Source of the DNA: Acidithiobacillus marinus
GTDB taxonomy: Bacteria; Pseudomonadota; Gammaproteobacteria; Acidithiobacillales; Acidithiobacillaceae
DNA: 50,468 bases
Assembly: GCF_002847505.1 (NCBI RefSeq)
Contig: NZ_MXAV01000024.1
Location: forward strand, 1 to 50,468
Direction of reading: 5' to 3'
The number at the start of each line of letters is the position of its first letter. Position 1 is the first letter of the stretch. Below, one piece after another: positions 37,775 through 46,116 of this stretch. Position numbers and translations under genes: made by a program. Below the pieces are notes generated by a model that was not told where the DNA came from, did not search any database, and saw nothing but the letters and a program-made list of their open reading frames with translations.

Positions 37775-38804
37775 GATAAACAACTCCGGTATCTTTCTGT
37801 CTGGGAGCCAGTTGACCGATGATAAAACCCTGCTCGCCGCTGGCCGCCAGGGACTCCAAAGCGCTCTGTCGGGATTCCCAGGGGACGATGGCGACCATAC
37901 CGATGCCGAGGTTGAATACCCGACGCATTTCTTCCGTCGTGACTTGCCCTTGTTCCTGTAACCATCCGAACAGAGCGGGAATGAGCCAGCTTTTCGGATC
38001 GATGTGGGCGCTGAGATGAGCGGGCAGGGAGCGGGGCAGGTTTTCGGTGAGACCACCGCCGGTGATATGGGCGAGGGCGTGGACCGGGACGACTTGACGC
38101 AGATTCTGTATGGCGCGGACATAAATGCGGGTGGGCCGAAGAAGCAGATCCACCAGACCTTCGCCCTGCAGCTGGATATGGGCATGGGCACCGCTGCGAA
38201 CCAGAATTTCGCGGATCAGGGAATAGCCGTTGCTATGGGCGCCAGAGGAGGCCATACCGATGAGGGCGTCGCCTTCCTGACAGACGGCACTGCTGAGGAT
38301 TTCGCTTTTTTCAACAATACCGACCGCAAAACCGGCCAGATCATAATGACCATCGGGATACATGCCGGGCATTTCGGCGGTTTCGCCGCCGAGCAGGGCG
38401 CAGCCCGCCTGTCGGCAGCCTTCAGCAATACCCGCGATGACCGTTTCGGCGATCTGGGTGTCCAGTTGCCCGCAGGCGTAGTAATCCAGAAACCACAGAG
38501 GTTCGGCACCGGATACGAGAATATCATTGACGCACATGGCGACCAGGTCAATGCCGATGCCATCATGCTGCTGGGCTTCAAGGGCAAGCAGGAGTTTGGT
38601 GCCGACGCCATCGGTGCCGGATACCAGCACCGGCTCGCGGTAGCCGCCGGGTAATTCAAACAGGCCGCCAAAGCCGCCGAGGCCACCGAGCACGCCGGGA
38701 CGCTGGGTGCTGCGGGCCAGGGGTTTGATCCGGTCCACCAGCGCATTTCCTGCATCGATGTTGACTCCTGCACTGCGATAACTGAGCGGTTTGGGGCTGT
38801 CCAC
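37767..38804 (-). CDS. purM: Phosphoribosylformylglycinamidine cyclo-ligase
   Basis: Cytoplasmic AIR synthetase, the fifth purine step, closing the imidazole ring with ATP. The 345-residue product starts [20 protein letters not shown] and carries [52 protein letters not shown] and [10 protein letters not shown], all standard for PurM. GTG 38804 is used, with GGAGGAAG 5 bases upstream. purM-purN form an overlapping two-gene operon. Confidence 0.96.
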   Translation of the reverse strand: MDSPKPLSYRSAGVNIDAGNALVDRIKPLARSTQRPGVLGGLGGFGGLFELPGGYREPVLVSGTDGVGTKLLLALEAQQHDGIGIDLVAMCVNDILVSGAEPLWFLDYYACGQLDTQIAETVIAGIAEGCRQAGCALLGGETAEMPGMYPDGHYDLAGFAVGIVEKSEILSSAVCQEGDALIGMASSGAHSNGYSLIREILVRSGAHAHIQLQGEGLVDLLLRPTRIYVRAIQNLRQVVPVHALAHITGGGLTENLPRSLPAHLSAHIDPKSWLIPALFGWLQEQGQVTTEEMRRVFNLGIGMVAIVPWESRQSALESLAASGEQGFIIGQLAPRQKDTGVVYLD

Positions 38805-38865
38805 AGCTTCTTCCTCCGGTGATTTTCGGTCATGTTAGGGGGGCATCTGGCGGCTGTCAAAAGAA

Positions 38866-38886
38866 AAGAGCGGCAGGGCCGCTCTT
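38866..38886 (-). terminator. Intrinsic terminator after sodB
   Basis: AAGAGCGGC and GCCGCTCTT form a perfect 9-base stem with a 3-base loop; on the minus strand it is followed by TTCTTTT. It ends sodB transcripts 60 bases after the stop and insulates purM. Confidence 0.85.
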
Positions 38887-38945
38887 GGGAGAAAACTGGG
38901 GTCGACGCAGCCGGTGACTGCGTCGAGAGGCGTAACAGAAGCTGC

Positions 38946-39563
38946 TTAGAAGCGCTTGAAAATCTGACCGCTTTTGGCAGCCTGGAAGCGGGCTTCAATG
39001 ATGCTCCAGTTCATGTTTTTGTGCAGGGCGGCCAGATAATCACCCCGGCCCATGGCTTTCCAATCCACCATATAGGCGTGCTCCCAGACATCCACGATCA
39101 CCAGCGGTGCGAAACCGCCCACATTTCCATTTTCATGAAACTGAATGAAATGATTGTTGATCTGCCCGGTGGTACCGTCGTAATAGGCGATAGCCCAGCC
39201 AATACCCCGGCTTTTCGCGGCGGCCACGAGATCTTCGTGCCAAGCTTCGGGGCTGCCGAACTGTTCGGTAACTGCAGCCTTGAAGCCGGGAGCCTGATCC
39301 AGGCTGACGCCGGGTTTCATCTGGGCAAAGTAGTATTCGTGGAGCACCATGCCGTTATATTCGAAGCCAAAACGCCGGCGCCGGTCGGCGTAGGTCAGGG
39401 AAGCGGTTTTGCCGGCAGCTCGCATTTCTTCCAGTTCTTTGTGCAGGGCGTTGCTCTGGTTGACATAGCCGGTGTACAAACCCCAGTGATCGTTGATCTG
39501 TGCGTCGGAAATACCGTCCAGACCGCTGGGCTTCAATTCTTCACGTACTGTGTATTCAGACAT
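38946..39563 (-). CDS. sodB: Superoxide dismutase (Fe/Mn family, atypical)
   Basis: 205-residue cytoplasmic Fe/Mn superoxide dismutase. Metal ligands can be placed at His-26 (INDHWGLY), His-75 (MVLHEYYF), Asp-158 and His-162 (DVWEHAY). The N-terminal region differs from ordinary SodA/SodB, which have KHHxTYVxxLN and NHxFxW; here those read NDHWGLYTGYVN and LHEYYF. It therefore belongs to a divergent branch. Metal preference cannot be decided by eye. AGGAG precedes the ATG at 39563. Single-gene unit with its own promoter and terminator. Confidence 0.88.
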   Translation of the reverse strand: MSEYTVREELKPSGLDGISDAQINDHWGLYTGYVNQSNALHKELEEMRAAGKTASLTYADRRRRFGFEYNGMVLHEYYFAQMKPGVSLDQAPGFKAAVTEQFGSPEAWHEDLVAAAKSRGIGWAIAYYDGTTGQINNHFIQFHENGNVGGFAPLVIVDVWEHAYMVDWKAMGRGDYLAALHKNMNWSIIEARFQAAKSGQIFKRF

Positions 39564-39603
39564 TGCTTACTCTCCTGCTTGTCGGATGAAAGGAATCTCT
39601 TAG

Positions 39604-39632
39604 ATTGTAGTCAGTGGCAGGGGGCGCTGCAA
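39604..39632 (-). promoter_or_regulatory. sodB promoter
   Basis: On the minus strand TTGCAG (39627-39632) and TACAAT (39604-39609, 5/6) are 17 bases apart, about 41 bases before the sodB ATG. Confidence 0.5.
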
Positions 39633-39648
39633 ACGACCTGATGGTCGT
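39633..39648. promoter_or_regulatory. Inverted repeat just upstream of the sodB -35
   Basis: ACGACC (39633-39638) and GGTCGT (39643-39648) form a perfect 6-base inverted repeat with TGAT between, abutting the -35. It may be an operator or activator site; it does not look like a Fur box. The remaining gap to hda (39649-39868) shows only TTGACA (39720-39725) with a weak TAGCTT 17 bases on, a poor candidate for an hda promoter. Confidence 0.4.
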
Positions 39649-39868
39649 CTGATGTTGCGTTGAACCGTTCCAGGTGTGCCCTGTCCTTTACGGGCAAGGC
39701 TTTCATCATCATAATCTGCTTGACATGCAGTAACCCCTTGCCTAGCTTCTTGCTCATGCCAACGTCCGATTTTTGCTCGTACATTATCTTTGATTACTGG
39801 CGTATTCAGCGGCTATGCTGCTGCCTGGACGATCCAGCGGCACGCAATAGCGCTGCGGAACCACGCCT

Positions 39869-40600
39869 GTGAAACCCTTCACGGGCGCCCCCGGCCAGTT
39901 ATTGTTGCCACTGGGCTTGAAGGCGGCCGCCTCTCTCGAGACTTTTTATCGCGCGGCCAATGGGGCGGCGCTGGATGCGGTGCGCAGCCTGTTGCAGCAG
40001 CCATCGCCAGTATTTGGCCTATACCTGCATGGACCGGCGGGGGTGGGTAAAAGCCATCTGCTGCAGGGCGCGGCACAATTCGGTCCGAGCTGGGTGCCCT
40101 ATTTGGACTGTGCTGTGATGGGGGAAGAGGTTGGCGCATTTTTGCTACCCGATGCTTTTGCTAGCCTGATCGATGCGCCGCTAGTCTGTCTGGATAATGT
40201 GGATGTCTGGGTGGGCGGACATGATCGCGAGATGTTTTTGTATGGTTTGTATAATGAGCGCTTCCAGCGCGGACGCCCGTTGTTACTGGCGGGGCGGGAG
40301 TCGCCCCGGCAACTGCCCTGGATTTTGCCCGATTGGGCCAGTCGGGTAACAGCCTGCCTGCAGATAGCCCTGCAATTACCGGACGATGCCGAGCGCTTGC
40401 AGATTTTGCAGGCGATGGCTCTGCGCCGGGGCCTGCGCATGGATGAGGAAGTGGCGCGATACATGTTACGCCACCAGACCCGGGACATGGGCGCTCTGGA
40501 GCTTTTACTGGAAAAGCTGGATGCCCACAGCTGGGCGCAGCAAAGACAATTGACTATTCCCTTTGTACGTCACTGTCTGGAGACGGAGGCCGGGGTGTGA
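39869..40600 (+). CDS. hda: DnaA-homologous regulatory protein Hda
   Basis: 243-residue AAA+ protein of the DnaA/Hda family, which with the sliding clamp stimulates hydrolysis of DnaA-bound ATP. The N-terminus holds QLLLPLGL, close to the clamp-binding motif of Hda (QLxLPL). Walker A is LHGPAGVGKSHLL (about 54) and the sensor region LVCLDNVDVWVGG. The DnaA DNA-binding domain IV is absent, which separates Hda from DnaA. The start is GTG 39869. It overlaps the next gene as GTGA. Confidence 0.9.
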   Translation: MKPFTGAPGQLLLPLGLKAAASLETFYRAANGAALDAVRSLLQQPSPVFGLYLHGPAGVGKSHLLQGAAQFGPSWVPYLDCAVMGEEVGAFLLPDAFASLIDAPLVCLDNVDVWVGGHDREMFLYGLYNERFQRGRPLLLAGRESPRQLPWILPDWASRVTACLQIALQLPDDAERLQILQAMALRRGLRMDEEVARYMLRHQTRDMGALELLLEKLDAHSWAQQRQLTIPFVRHCLETEAGV

Positions 40601-41535
40601 GCACGGAACACAAAGACGGTAAGCAATGCTTCAAGCAGAAAGGAGATGGACCCCGTCCCCGGGCGGCTGCGCAGGCCAGTCTCCTGGTACGATCAGGTTT
40701 TCGGGTGTATCGAGCCTGGCATGGCTTCTGGAAGGATGACTGTATTGATCGCGCCGGATTGCTTTCCTACACGACGTTATTTGGCTTGATCCCTTTGGCG
40801 GTGTTGGTGTTCAGCATGTGGAACCTGGTGGGTTTCAGCGTCATTCATCGCGGCCAGGTGGATCGGCTGATATTGCGGAGTTTCGTGCCCCAGACGGGCT
40901 ATACCATTTTGCATGAAGTCAATCTGCTGGCCGCCAGGGGTGCGCAACTGGGGCTGTTGGGCGTGTTGGGCCTGTCGGTCACTGCCGTATTTCTCTTGCA
41001 TGCGGTGGAACGTCATCTCAATGCCATCTGGGGGGTGCAGCCCCATTGCTGGTGGTGCCGGACATTGCGTTACCTAGCCATGCTGGTGGTGGCACCTCTG
41101 AGTGTAACGCTGCTTCTGCCGCTGCTGGGGCCGCTCCAGCCGCTGTTGCGCTTTCTGGGAGATATTCCGATACTGCCGCCTTTTTTCAGTCATCTGCTGA
41201 CTTTTGGGGTGGTGACCGTGATGATGCTCTTGCTCTACAAGATTATGCCTGCCGCATCACCGCGCTGGCGGGATGCGTTGCTGGGGGGAATTACCGTGGC
41301 GCTGCTCTTTGAGCTGGATAAGTTCGGATTGTCGGCTTATCTGCGCTTTTCTACTTTTGAAACGGTGTATGGGGCATTGGGCGCTTTTCCGGTGTTTTTG
41401 CTTTGGCTGTATGTGGCCTGGGCCAGCATTTTGTTTGGCGCGGAAATGGCCGAGTCGGGAGCATATCTACAGGCAGGGCAAGCTAACCCGGCTCGTACAC
41501 CAGCCGCACCCGCGCCGACGGATAAATCACCGTAG
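40597..41535 (+). CDS. YihY/BrkB-family inner membrane protein
   Basis: 312-residue inner-membrane protein with about six helices in the YihY/BrkB (former RNase BN) family. Visible family features: DRAGLLSYTTLFGLIPLAVLVFS in helix 1, LLHAVERHLNAIWGV, LLYKIMPAASPRWRDALLGG and TVYGALGAFPVFLLWLYVAW. The start GTG 40597 overlaps the hda stop (GTGA). The 3' end overlaps convergent phnF by 53 bases, an unusually deep overlap of two real genes. Molecular role not established; the old RNase assignment does not hold for the family. Confidence 0.85.
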   Translation: MSTEHKDGKQCFKQKGDGPRPRAAAQASLLVRSGFRVYRAWHGFWKDDCIDRAGLLSYTTLFGLIPLAVLVFSMWNLVGFSVIHRGQVDRLILRSFVPQTGYTILHEVNLLAARGAQLGLLGVLGLSVTAVFLLHAVERHLNAIWGVQPHCWWCRTLRYLAMLVVAPLSVTLLLPLLGPLQPLLRFLGDIPILPPFFSHLLTFGVVTVMMLLLYKIMPAASPRWRDALLGGITVALLFELDKFGLSAYLRFSTFETVYGALGAFPVFLLWLYVAWASILFGAEMAESGAYLQAGQANPARTPAAPAPTDKSP

Positions 41536-42235
41536 AAAATTCAATCCCCACCCCGTCACTATCAATATTGACGTTTTCACAAATGAAAACCGTTTCACCT
41601 TTGTCGAGTTTCAGGAGTTGGCGATCCTGAGCTGCAGAAGGTGCTGCAGAAATGGTGGAGCGCATCCGGGTGTAATCGTGCACGCCATGCAGACGCAGGG
41701 ATTCGGTGATGCCTCTTCCGTTACGTAAATCTTCCACCAGGGGCAGGAGGGCCGCGCCAAAAAACAGGTGTCTGGCGATGGAGATGGGCTCTTCTCCCAC
41801 CAGCCCCAGGGTTTTGACCATGGCCACCCGGGGATATTCGGGAAAAACCCCATACTGTTGAATGCGCGGCAACTCCGGTAGATCGGCCAGAGGCAGAATT
41901 TCTGCTTCAAGAATCTGGTTGTGCCCCGGCTTGTTGTATTTTTTGACCCATTCGGAAAAACGCGGACGTTCTACCAGTTCGTAGTCAAACACATTGTTGG
42001 CCACAAAAGTGCCGCGCCCGTGCTGAATGCGCACCTTGCCCAGGGCCGCCAGCTCCTGTAGAGCGCGGCGCATGGTATGGCGGTTGACGCCGTAGGCTTC
42101 GGCCAGATCCGCTTCGCCGGGCAGCTTTTGATGGACGACGAGTTCACCGGAATCAATGCGCGCCTGGAGATCATCAACGATTTGTTTCCAGATGGTGATT
42201 CCGGGGACAAAGTGCCCTTTGTGGGGATGTATCAT
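41483..42235 (-). CDS. phnF: GntR/HutC-family regulator of phosphonate metabolism
   Basis: 250-residue repressor with an N-terminal winged helix (about 12-75: LPGEADLAEAYGVNRHTMRRAL, VRIQHGRGTFVA) and a C-terminal HutC-type ligand domain (about 95-245: RVAMVKTLGLVGEEPISIARHLF, VHDYTRMRSTISAAP). This matches PhnF of C-P lyase operons. ATG 42235 forms an ATGA overlap with the phnN stop; the extension to 42271 would overlap phnN further. As last gene of the operon it likely represses its own expression through the palindrome at 49083-49096. Confidence 0.9.
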   Translation of the reverse strand: MIHPHKGHFVPGITIWKQIVDDLQARIDSGELVVHQKLPGEADLAEAYGVNRHTMRRALQELAALGKVRIQHGRGTFVANNVFDYELVERPRFSEWVKKYNKPGHNQILEAEILPLADLPELPRIQQYGVFPEYPRVAMVKTLGLVGEEPISIARHLFFGAALLPLVEDLRNGRGITESLRLHGVHDYTRMRSTISAAPSAAQDRQLLKLDKGETVFICENVNIDSDGVGIEFSTVIYPSARVRLVYEPG

Positions 42236-42774
42236 CTGACTTCCAGTAGACTCTGCAAGGTTTGCACGCATTGCTTGATCGCTTCTTCCAGGAGTCCATC
42301 ATTGTGGATGGTGGTCATGGGCAGGTGTTCCGGCAAAGGCACACTGCGCTCGATTCTTCCCTGGATGGATGTTGGGCTTTCGCGGTGGCGTTTTTCAAGG
42401 CGGCGGCGGATTTCCGTGGGTGATGCAGTAATGTATAAAACATGTCCCCCATGTTCGGCAAGTAGCTCATGGAGCACCGTGCGAGATACATTGGCGATGA
42501 TGATCTGCACAGCGGGATGGACGGGCTGCATTTCTTCGTGTGGCAATCCGTAGGAAAGCTGATGGGCCTGCCAGATTTTAGCAAATTGGCCGGAGGCCGT
42601 GAGCTGGTCGAAAGTCTCTGTGGAAACGGGGATTTCACCCGGCTGGGGATGGCTGCGGGTCACCATTCTGCAGGCAAAATAAAAGCGGGGATCGTCTTTC
42701 AGCAGAGCTGCTGCACCACGAATCACCGAGTCTTTACCAGCACCGGAAGGTCCGGCTACGAGAACCAGTTTCAT
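42232..42774 (-). CDS. phnN: Ribose 1,5-bisphosphate phosphokinase
   Basis: 180-residue cytoplasmic kinase with guanylate-kinase-like fold that makes 5-phosphoribosyl 1-diphosphate from ribose 1,5-bisphosphate, recycling the ribose of C-P lyase. From ATG 42774: P-loop GPSGAGKDS (8-16), FACRMVTRS, YGLPHEEM, the LYITASPTEIRRRLEKRHRE lid. ATG 42774 overlaps the stop of the DUF1045 gene (ATGA). Confidence 0.92.
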   Translation of the reverse strand: MKLVLVAGPSGAGKDSVIRGAAALLKDDPRFYFACRMVTRSHPQPGEIPVSTETFDQLTASGQFAKIWQAHQLSYGLPHEEMQPVHPAVQIIIANVSRTVLHELLAEHGGHVLYITASPTEIRRRLEKRHRESPTSIQGRIERSVPLPEHLPMTTIHNDGLLEEAIKQCVQTLQSLLEVR

Positions 42775-43448
42775 CTGGGGCCTGGCACGAGGCAAGGTGC
42801 TAGAGGTACGCGCTGGAGGAGGGTAAAGGGAGCGTCGGGACTGTTTTCGACAAGCACCGCCAGGCTGCGGACCAGGCGTGGTTGTGCAGGCAGATTGCCG
42901 AAATAGCTTTGGGCCGCTTCCAGCAGGCGACTGTCGGGTTGTTGGTCGCTGAGGGTCATATGAAAGATGAACTCCTCAAACACATAAGGATAACCCCATT
43001 GCTGCAGATATTGGCGCTGGCGGTCATGCTGCAGTTTCCGGCTTCTGGCGGCCAGTTCTTCAGCAGTGTAGGGGCGCCGCCATGGTTCGAGGCTGCGTAC
43101 GCAGGAGTCTGCGAGTCGGGCCAGTTCGGCTGAGGCCCGACTGAGGCGCAGAGCCACAAAGCCTTCGTCCTGGACGCATTGCAGCGGCGGCAGTGTAAAA
43201 GCGGGAAACGCAGCCAGTTCTTTGCTCAGGATCTGGACCAGGCTGTCCAGGTCACCTTGCAGGGGCATGGGCGCCTTGATGGTGGCATGAAAACCGTAAC
43301 GGCTGGCGCGCCGCGAAGCTTCGGCAAGGCCATCCACGGCAGGGCGGGCACAGGGCAGGGCGCTTTCGGGATTCCAGCCCAACCAGCGACAGCCCGCCTC
43401 CCAGAGGGGATCGTCGGCTTCCGGCAGATAGTAAATGGCGACCCGCAT
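42771..43448 (-). CDS. DUF1045 phosphonate-associated 2H phosphoesterase
   Basis: 225-residue protein with the two HxT motifs of the 2H phosphoesterase fold: HATIKAP (His-54, Thr-56) and HMTLSD (His-163, Thr-165). It matches the DUF1045 family found in C-P lyase operons. Here it sits between phnM and phnN, where an enzyme opening ribose 1,2-cyclic phosphate 5-phosphate is needed, and no PhnP (a metallo-beta-lactamase) is present. It is therefore a good candidate to do that job (inference). ATG 43448 begins 4 bases after phnM; the longer frame overlaps phnM and is not used. Confidence 0.88.
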   Translation of the reverse strand: MRVAIYYLPEADDPLWEAGCRWLGWNPESALPCARPAVDGLAEASRRASRYGFHATIKAPMPLQGDLDSLVQILSKELAAFPAFTLPPLQCVQDEGFVALRLSRASAELARLADSCVRSLEPWRRPYTAEELAARSRKLQHDRQRQYLQQWGYPYVFEEFIFHMTLSDQQPDSRLLEAAQSYFGNLPAQPRLVRSLAVLVENSPDAPFTLLQRVPLAPCLVPGPR

Positions 43449-43452
43449 GGCT

Positions 43453-44610
43453 TCAGGCGATCCTTTCGCCGGCTTTCCAGACGGCGCGCAAGTGGGGGAG
43501 ATCGGCAGCGCTACCGACCCGGAGCAGATCACCGCGCAAGCCGACAGCGATGGCACCGCGATCTTCCAGGCCGAGCATTTGCGCCGGCGCGAGGCTGACC
43601 ATGCGCAGCGCGCCGGGCAGATCCGTCAAGCCCATCCGGGTCAGGGCAAAGGCGGCCTCCAGCAGGGCATGGGGCACATAGTCCGAAGCCAGCACCTGCA
43701 CCAGTCCGGCGGCCACGAGGTCTTTCACGGCGACATTGCCGGAATGGGAACCGCCGCGCACCACATTGGGCGCACCGGCTACCGTGGCCATGCCCAGCCG
43801 GCCAGCTTCCTGAGCGGCTTCCATGCTCACCGGAAATTCGGCGATGCGGATACCGTCTTTCGCATTGCGCTGAATTTCTTCGGCAGTGCGGTCATCGTGA
43901 CTGGCGATCTGTAAATGGGTTCCTTGTCTGTCGGCCATTTCCTGCAGGGCGTGCAGGAGGTAATGGCGGTTTTTTTCGCTATAGGTTTCGCGGCGTTGCT
44001 GGGATTCCTGAATCATCTGCTCCAGCTCGGCTTCGCTGTAGCCATCGCCGCGCCGGCTTTCCCGGAATTTATCCAGATTGGCGTGTTGACCGACGCCGGG
44101 GGTGTGGTCCATGAGACTGATCATGTGCACCGGTGCCTGGGCCATGGCGGTTTCAAATAATGCCTGCATGTTGGGGGTGGGTAGTTCGCAGCGCAGATGC
44201 AGCACATGGTCGGAACGGAGCAGGCCCTGTTTTTCCAGAAAGGTCAGATCGACGATGGCATCGCGGAGGGTCTGAATGCGCTGGCTTTCAAAACCGGCAT
44301 CGCCCACACAGAGAGCATCGGCGACAGTGGTGATGCCCGCCGCCGCGCACTGGCTGTCATGGGCCAGAAACGCCGAGCGGGACGGCCAGCGGACATTGCT
44401 GCGCGGCTGCACCTGACGTTCGAGGTTATCGGTATGGACATCTACCAATCCCGGCAGCAACCAGTCACCTTGCCCATCTTCACTGCCGGGGCGGGGGTGA
44501 GGGTCTTCATCCAGGGCGACAATAGTGCCATGTTCGTCCAGTTCGAGGGCGCCGTGGACAATCCGATCTGCCAGCACCATGCGAAAATTACTGAAGCTCA
44601 GGGTTTTCAT
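43453..44610 (-). CDS. phnM: Alpha-D-ribose 1-methylphosphonate 5-triphosphate diphosphatase
   Basis: 385-residue amidohydrolase-fold enzyme removing pyrophosphate from the phosphonate-ribose triphosphate made by PhnGHIL. Features: LLPGLVDVHTDNLERQ (metal His), HMISLMDHTPGVGQ, IASHDDRTAEE, GAPNVVRGGSHSGN and VLASDYVPHALLEAAF. ATG 44610 gives MKTLSFSNFRM and overlaps the phnL end by 23 bases; the upstream frame to 44679 lies in phnL. Confidence 0.93.
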   Translation of the reverse strand: MKTLSFSNFRMVLADRIVHGALELDEHGTIVALDEDPHPRPGSEDGQGDWLLPGLVDVHTDNLERQVQPRSNVRWPSRSAFLAHDSQCAAAGITTVADALCVGDAGFESQRIQTLRDAIVDLTFLEKQGLLRSDHVLHLRCELPTPNMQALFETAMAQAPVHMISLMDHTPGVGQHANLDKFRESRRGDGYSEAELEQMIQESQQRRETYSEKNRHYLLHALQEMADRQGTHLQIASHDDRTAEEIQRNAKDGIRIAEFPVSMEAAQEAGRLGMATVAGAPNVVRGGSHSGNVAVKDLVAAGLVQVLASDYVPHALLEAAFALTRMGLTDLPGALRMVSLAPAQMLGLEDRGAIAVGLRGDLLRVGSAADLPHLRAVWKAGERIA

Positions 44611-45304
44611 GAGAATGCTCCGATAGGGATGGAATGAAATACTGCCGGTCGGCGACCTGCCGGACCATGGCCGGATCATGAAATACGGCGAGTACCGCCC
44701 GCCCGGAGTGCTTGGCCTCCATGATCAGTTTTTGTACTACAGCGGCATTGTCACCATCCAGTGAGGCTGTCGGTTCATCCAGCATGACCAGGGGGTGCTG
44801 CCCGACGAAAGTCCGGGCCAGATTGACCCGTTGCTGTTCCCCGCCGGAGAAGGTGGCGGGTGGCAATGGGTGCAGATGACGGGGCAGATTCAGGGCGCTG
44901 AGCATGGCGGCGGCACGCTCCCCGGCCATCTGCTGGTCCAGACCTTGCTCCATCAGGGGTTGGGCGACGATTTCCAGGGTGGATACCCGGGGGATGACCC
45001 GCAGAAACTGGCTGGCGTAAGCCATGACATGGCGACGCAGCGCGAGGATTTGTTGGGGGGAACTCTGGAGAATATCGACCATGCCCTGCTCGGTGCGCAG
45101 CCGTGCCGTGCCGCTGTCGCTGCGATAATTGCCGTAGAGGGTGCGCAGCAGGGAGGATTTACCGCTACCCGAAGTGCCGGTGATGGCCACGCATTCCCCC
45201 GCAGCCACAGTGAATGCGACCCCCTGCAAAACCGGTAAATGCCAGCCGCCGCGCAGGTGCAGGACAAATTTTTTGCCGAGATTTTCGACTTCGAGAATAT
45301 TCAT
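44588..45304 (-). CDS. phnL: C-P lyase ABC-type ATPase subunit PhnL
   Basis: 238-residue ATPase with Walker A TGTSGSGKSS (about 41), signature FSGGEQQRVNLARTF and Walker B LVMLDEPTASLD. The opening NILEVENLGKKFVLHLRGGWHLPVLQGV is typical of PhnL, which works with PhnG-H-I in attaching methylphosphonate to ATP ribose rather than in transport. ATGA overlap with phnK. Confidence 0.93.
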   Translation of the reverse strand: MNILEVENLGKKFVLHLRGGWHLPVLQGVAFTVAAGECVAITGTSGSGKSSLLRTLYGNYRSDSGTARLRTEQGMVDILQSSPQQILALRRHVMAYASQFLRVIPRVSTLEIVAQPLMEQGLDQQMAGERAAAMLSALNLPRHLHPLPPATFSGGEQQRVNLARTFVGQHPLVMLDEPTASLDGDNAAVVQKLIMEAKHSGRAVLAVFHDPAMVRQVADRQYFIPSLSEHSHENPELQ

Positions 45305-46116
45305 GCGGGGAGTACCGAGCTGACCAGCAATTGGGTGTAGGGATGCTGGGGATCATCCAGCACCTGATCGGCGAGCCCTGCTTCGATGATTTCGCCGTGG
45401 CGCATGACAGCAATGCGCTGGGCGAGGAGGCGGGCTACGGCCAGATCGTGGGTGACCAGCAGCACCGCCATCTGCTCTTTGCTGACCAGTTTGCGCAGCA
45501 GGTCGAGCAGGGCGGCCTGCACCGACACATCCAGGCCGCTGGTCGGCTCATCCAGATAGAGCAGGGCGGGTTGACTGATGAGGGTCCGGGCTATCTGCAG
45601 GCGTTGCAACATGCCCCCGGAAAAGGTCTCGGGTAAATCATCGAGACGGGCCGGGTCGATTTCCACTTTTTCCAGCCAGTGCCGGGCCTCCTGACGCAGG
45701 GTGCCATAATGGCGCAGGCCCATGGCCATGCGTCTTTCGATGATGTTGCCGCTGGCGCTGATGGTCATGCGCAGGGCATCGCGGGGATTCTGGCAGACAT
45801 ATCCCCAGCGGCTGCGCTGAAGCTGGCGGAGTGTCTGCTGGCTGAGGGCCGACAAAGGTTGGAGTCCGGTCGTACTGATGGCTTGTACGATCCCCTGACT
45901 GGGTGTCAGGTTGCCATAAAGAAGATTGAGCAAGGTGGATTTTCCGGAGCCGCTCTCGCCGACAATGGCCAGGACTTCACCGGGGAAGACTTCTAGGGAA
46001 ACATCGCGCAGCACTATCTGGTTACCGAACTGAAAATACAGATTTTGCGCTATCAGCACAGGGCCGAGCGCTGTGGTAGGCTTGGGAGCGTGCGCAGGGC
46101 TGGAAGACGTCAGCAT
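45301..46116 (-). CDS. phnK: C-P lyase ABC-type ATPase subunit PhnK
   Basis: 271-residue ATPase: Walker A GESGSGKST (about 53), Q-loop VCQNPRDALRM, signature FSGGMLQRLQIARTL, LLYLDEPTSGLDVSVQ and H-loop THDLAVAR. PhnK binds the PhnGHIJ core and its ATPase cycle supports C-P lyase activity. ATG 46116 overlaps the phnJ end by 7 bases. An N-terminal extension of about 15 residues (SSPAHAPKPTTALG) precedes the ABC domain. Confidence 0.92.
   Translation of the reverse strand: MLTSSSPAHAPKPTTALGPVLIAQNLYFQFGNQIVLRDVSLEVFPGEVLAIVGESGSGKSTLLNLLYGNLTPSQGIVQAISTTGLQPLSALSQQTLRQLQRSRWGYVCQNPRDALRMTISASGNIIERRMAMGLRHYGTLRQEARHWLEKVEIDPARLDDLPETFSGGMLQRLQIARTLISQPALLYLDEPTSGLDVSVQAALLDLLRKLVSKEQMAVLLVTHDLAVARLLAQRIAVMRHGEIIEAGLADQVLDDPQHPYTQLLVSSVLPA

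Noticed and set aside
37775-38191. N-terminal extension of the purN frame
   Set aside because: It lies within purM on the same strand in another frame; PurN homology begins at TTG 37774.
39660-39872. 70-codon plus-strand frame before hda
   Set aside because: Cys-rich product without family features or a ribosome site; it ends inside hda.
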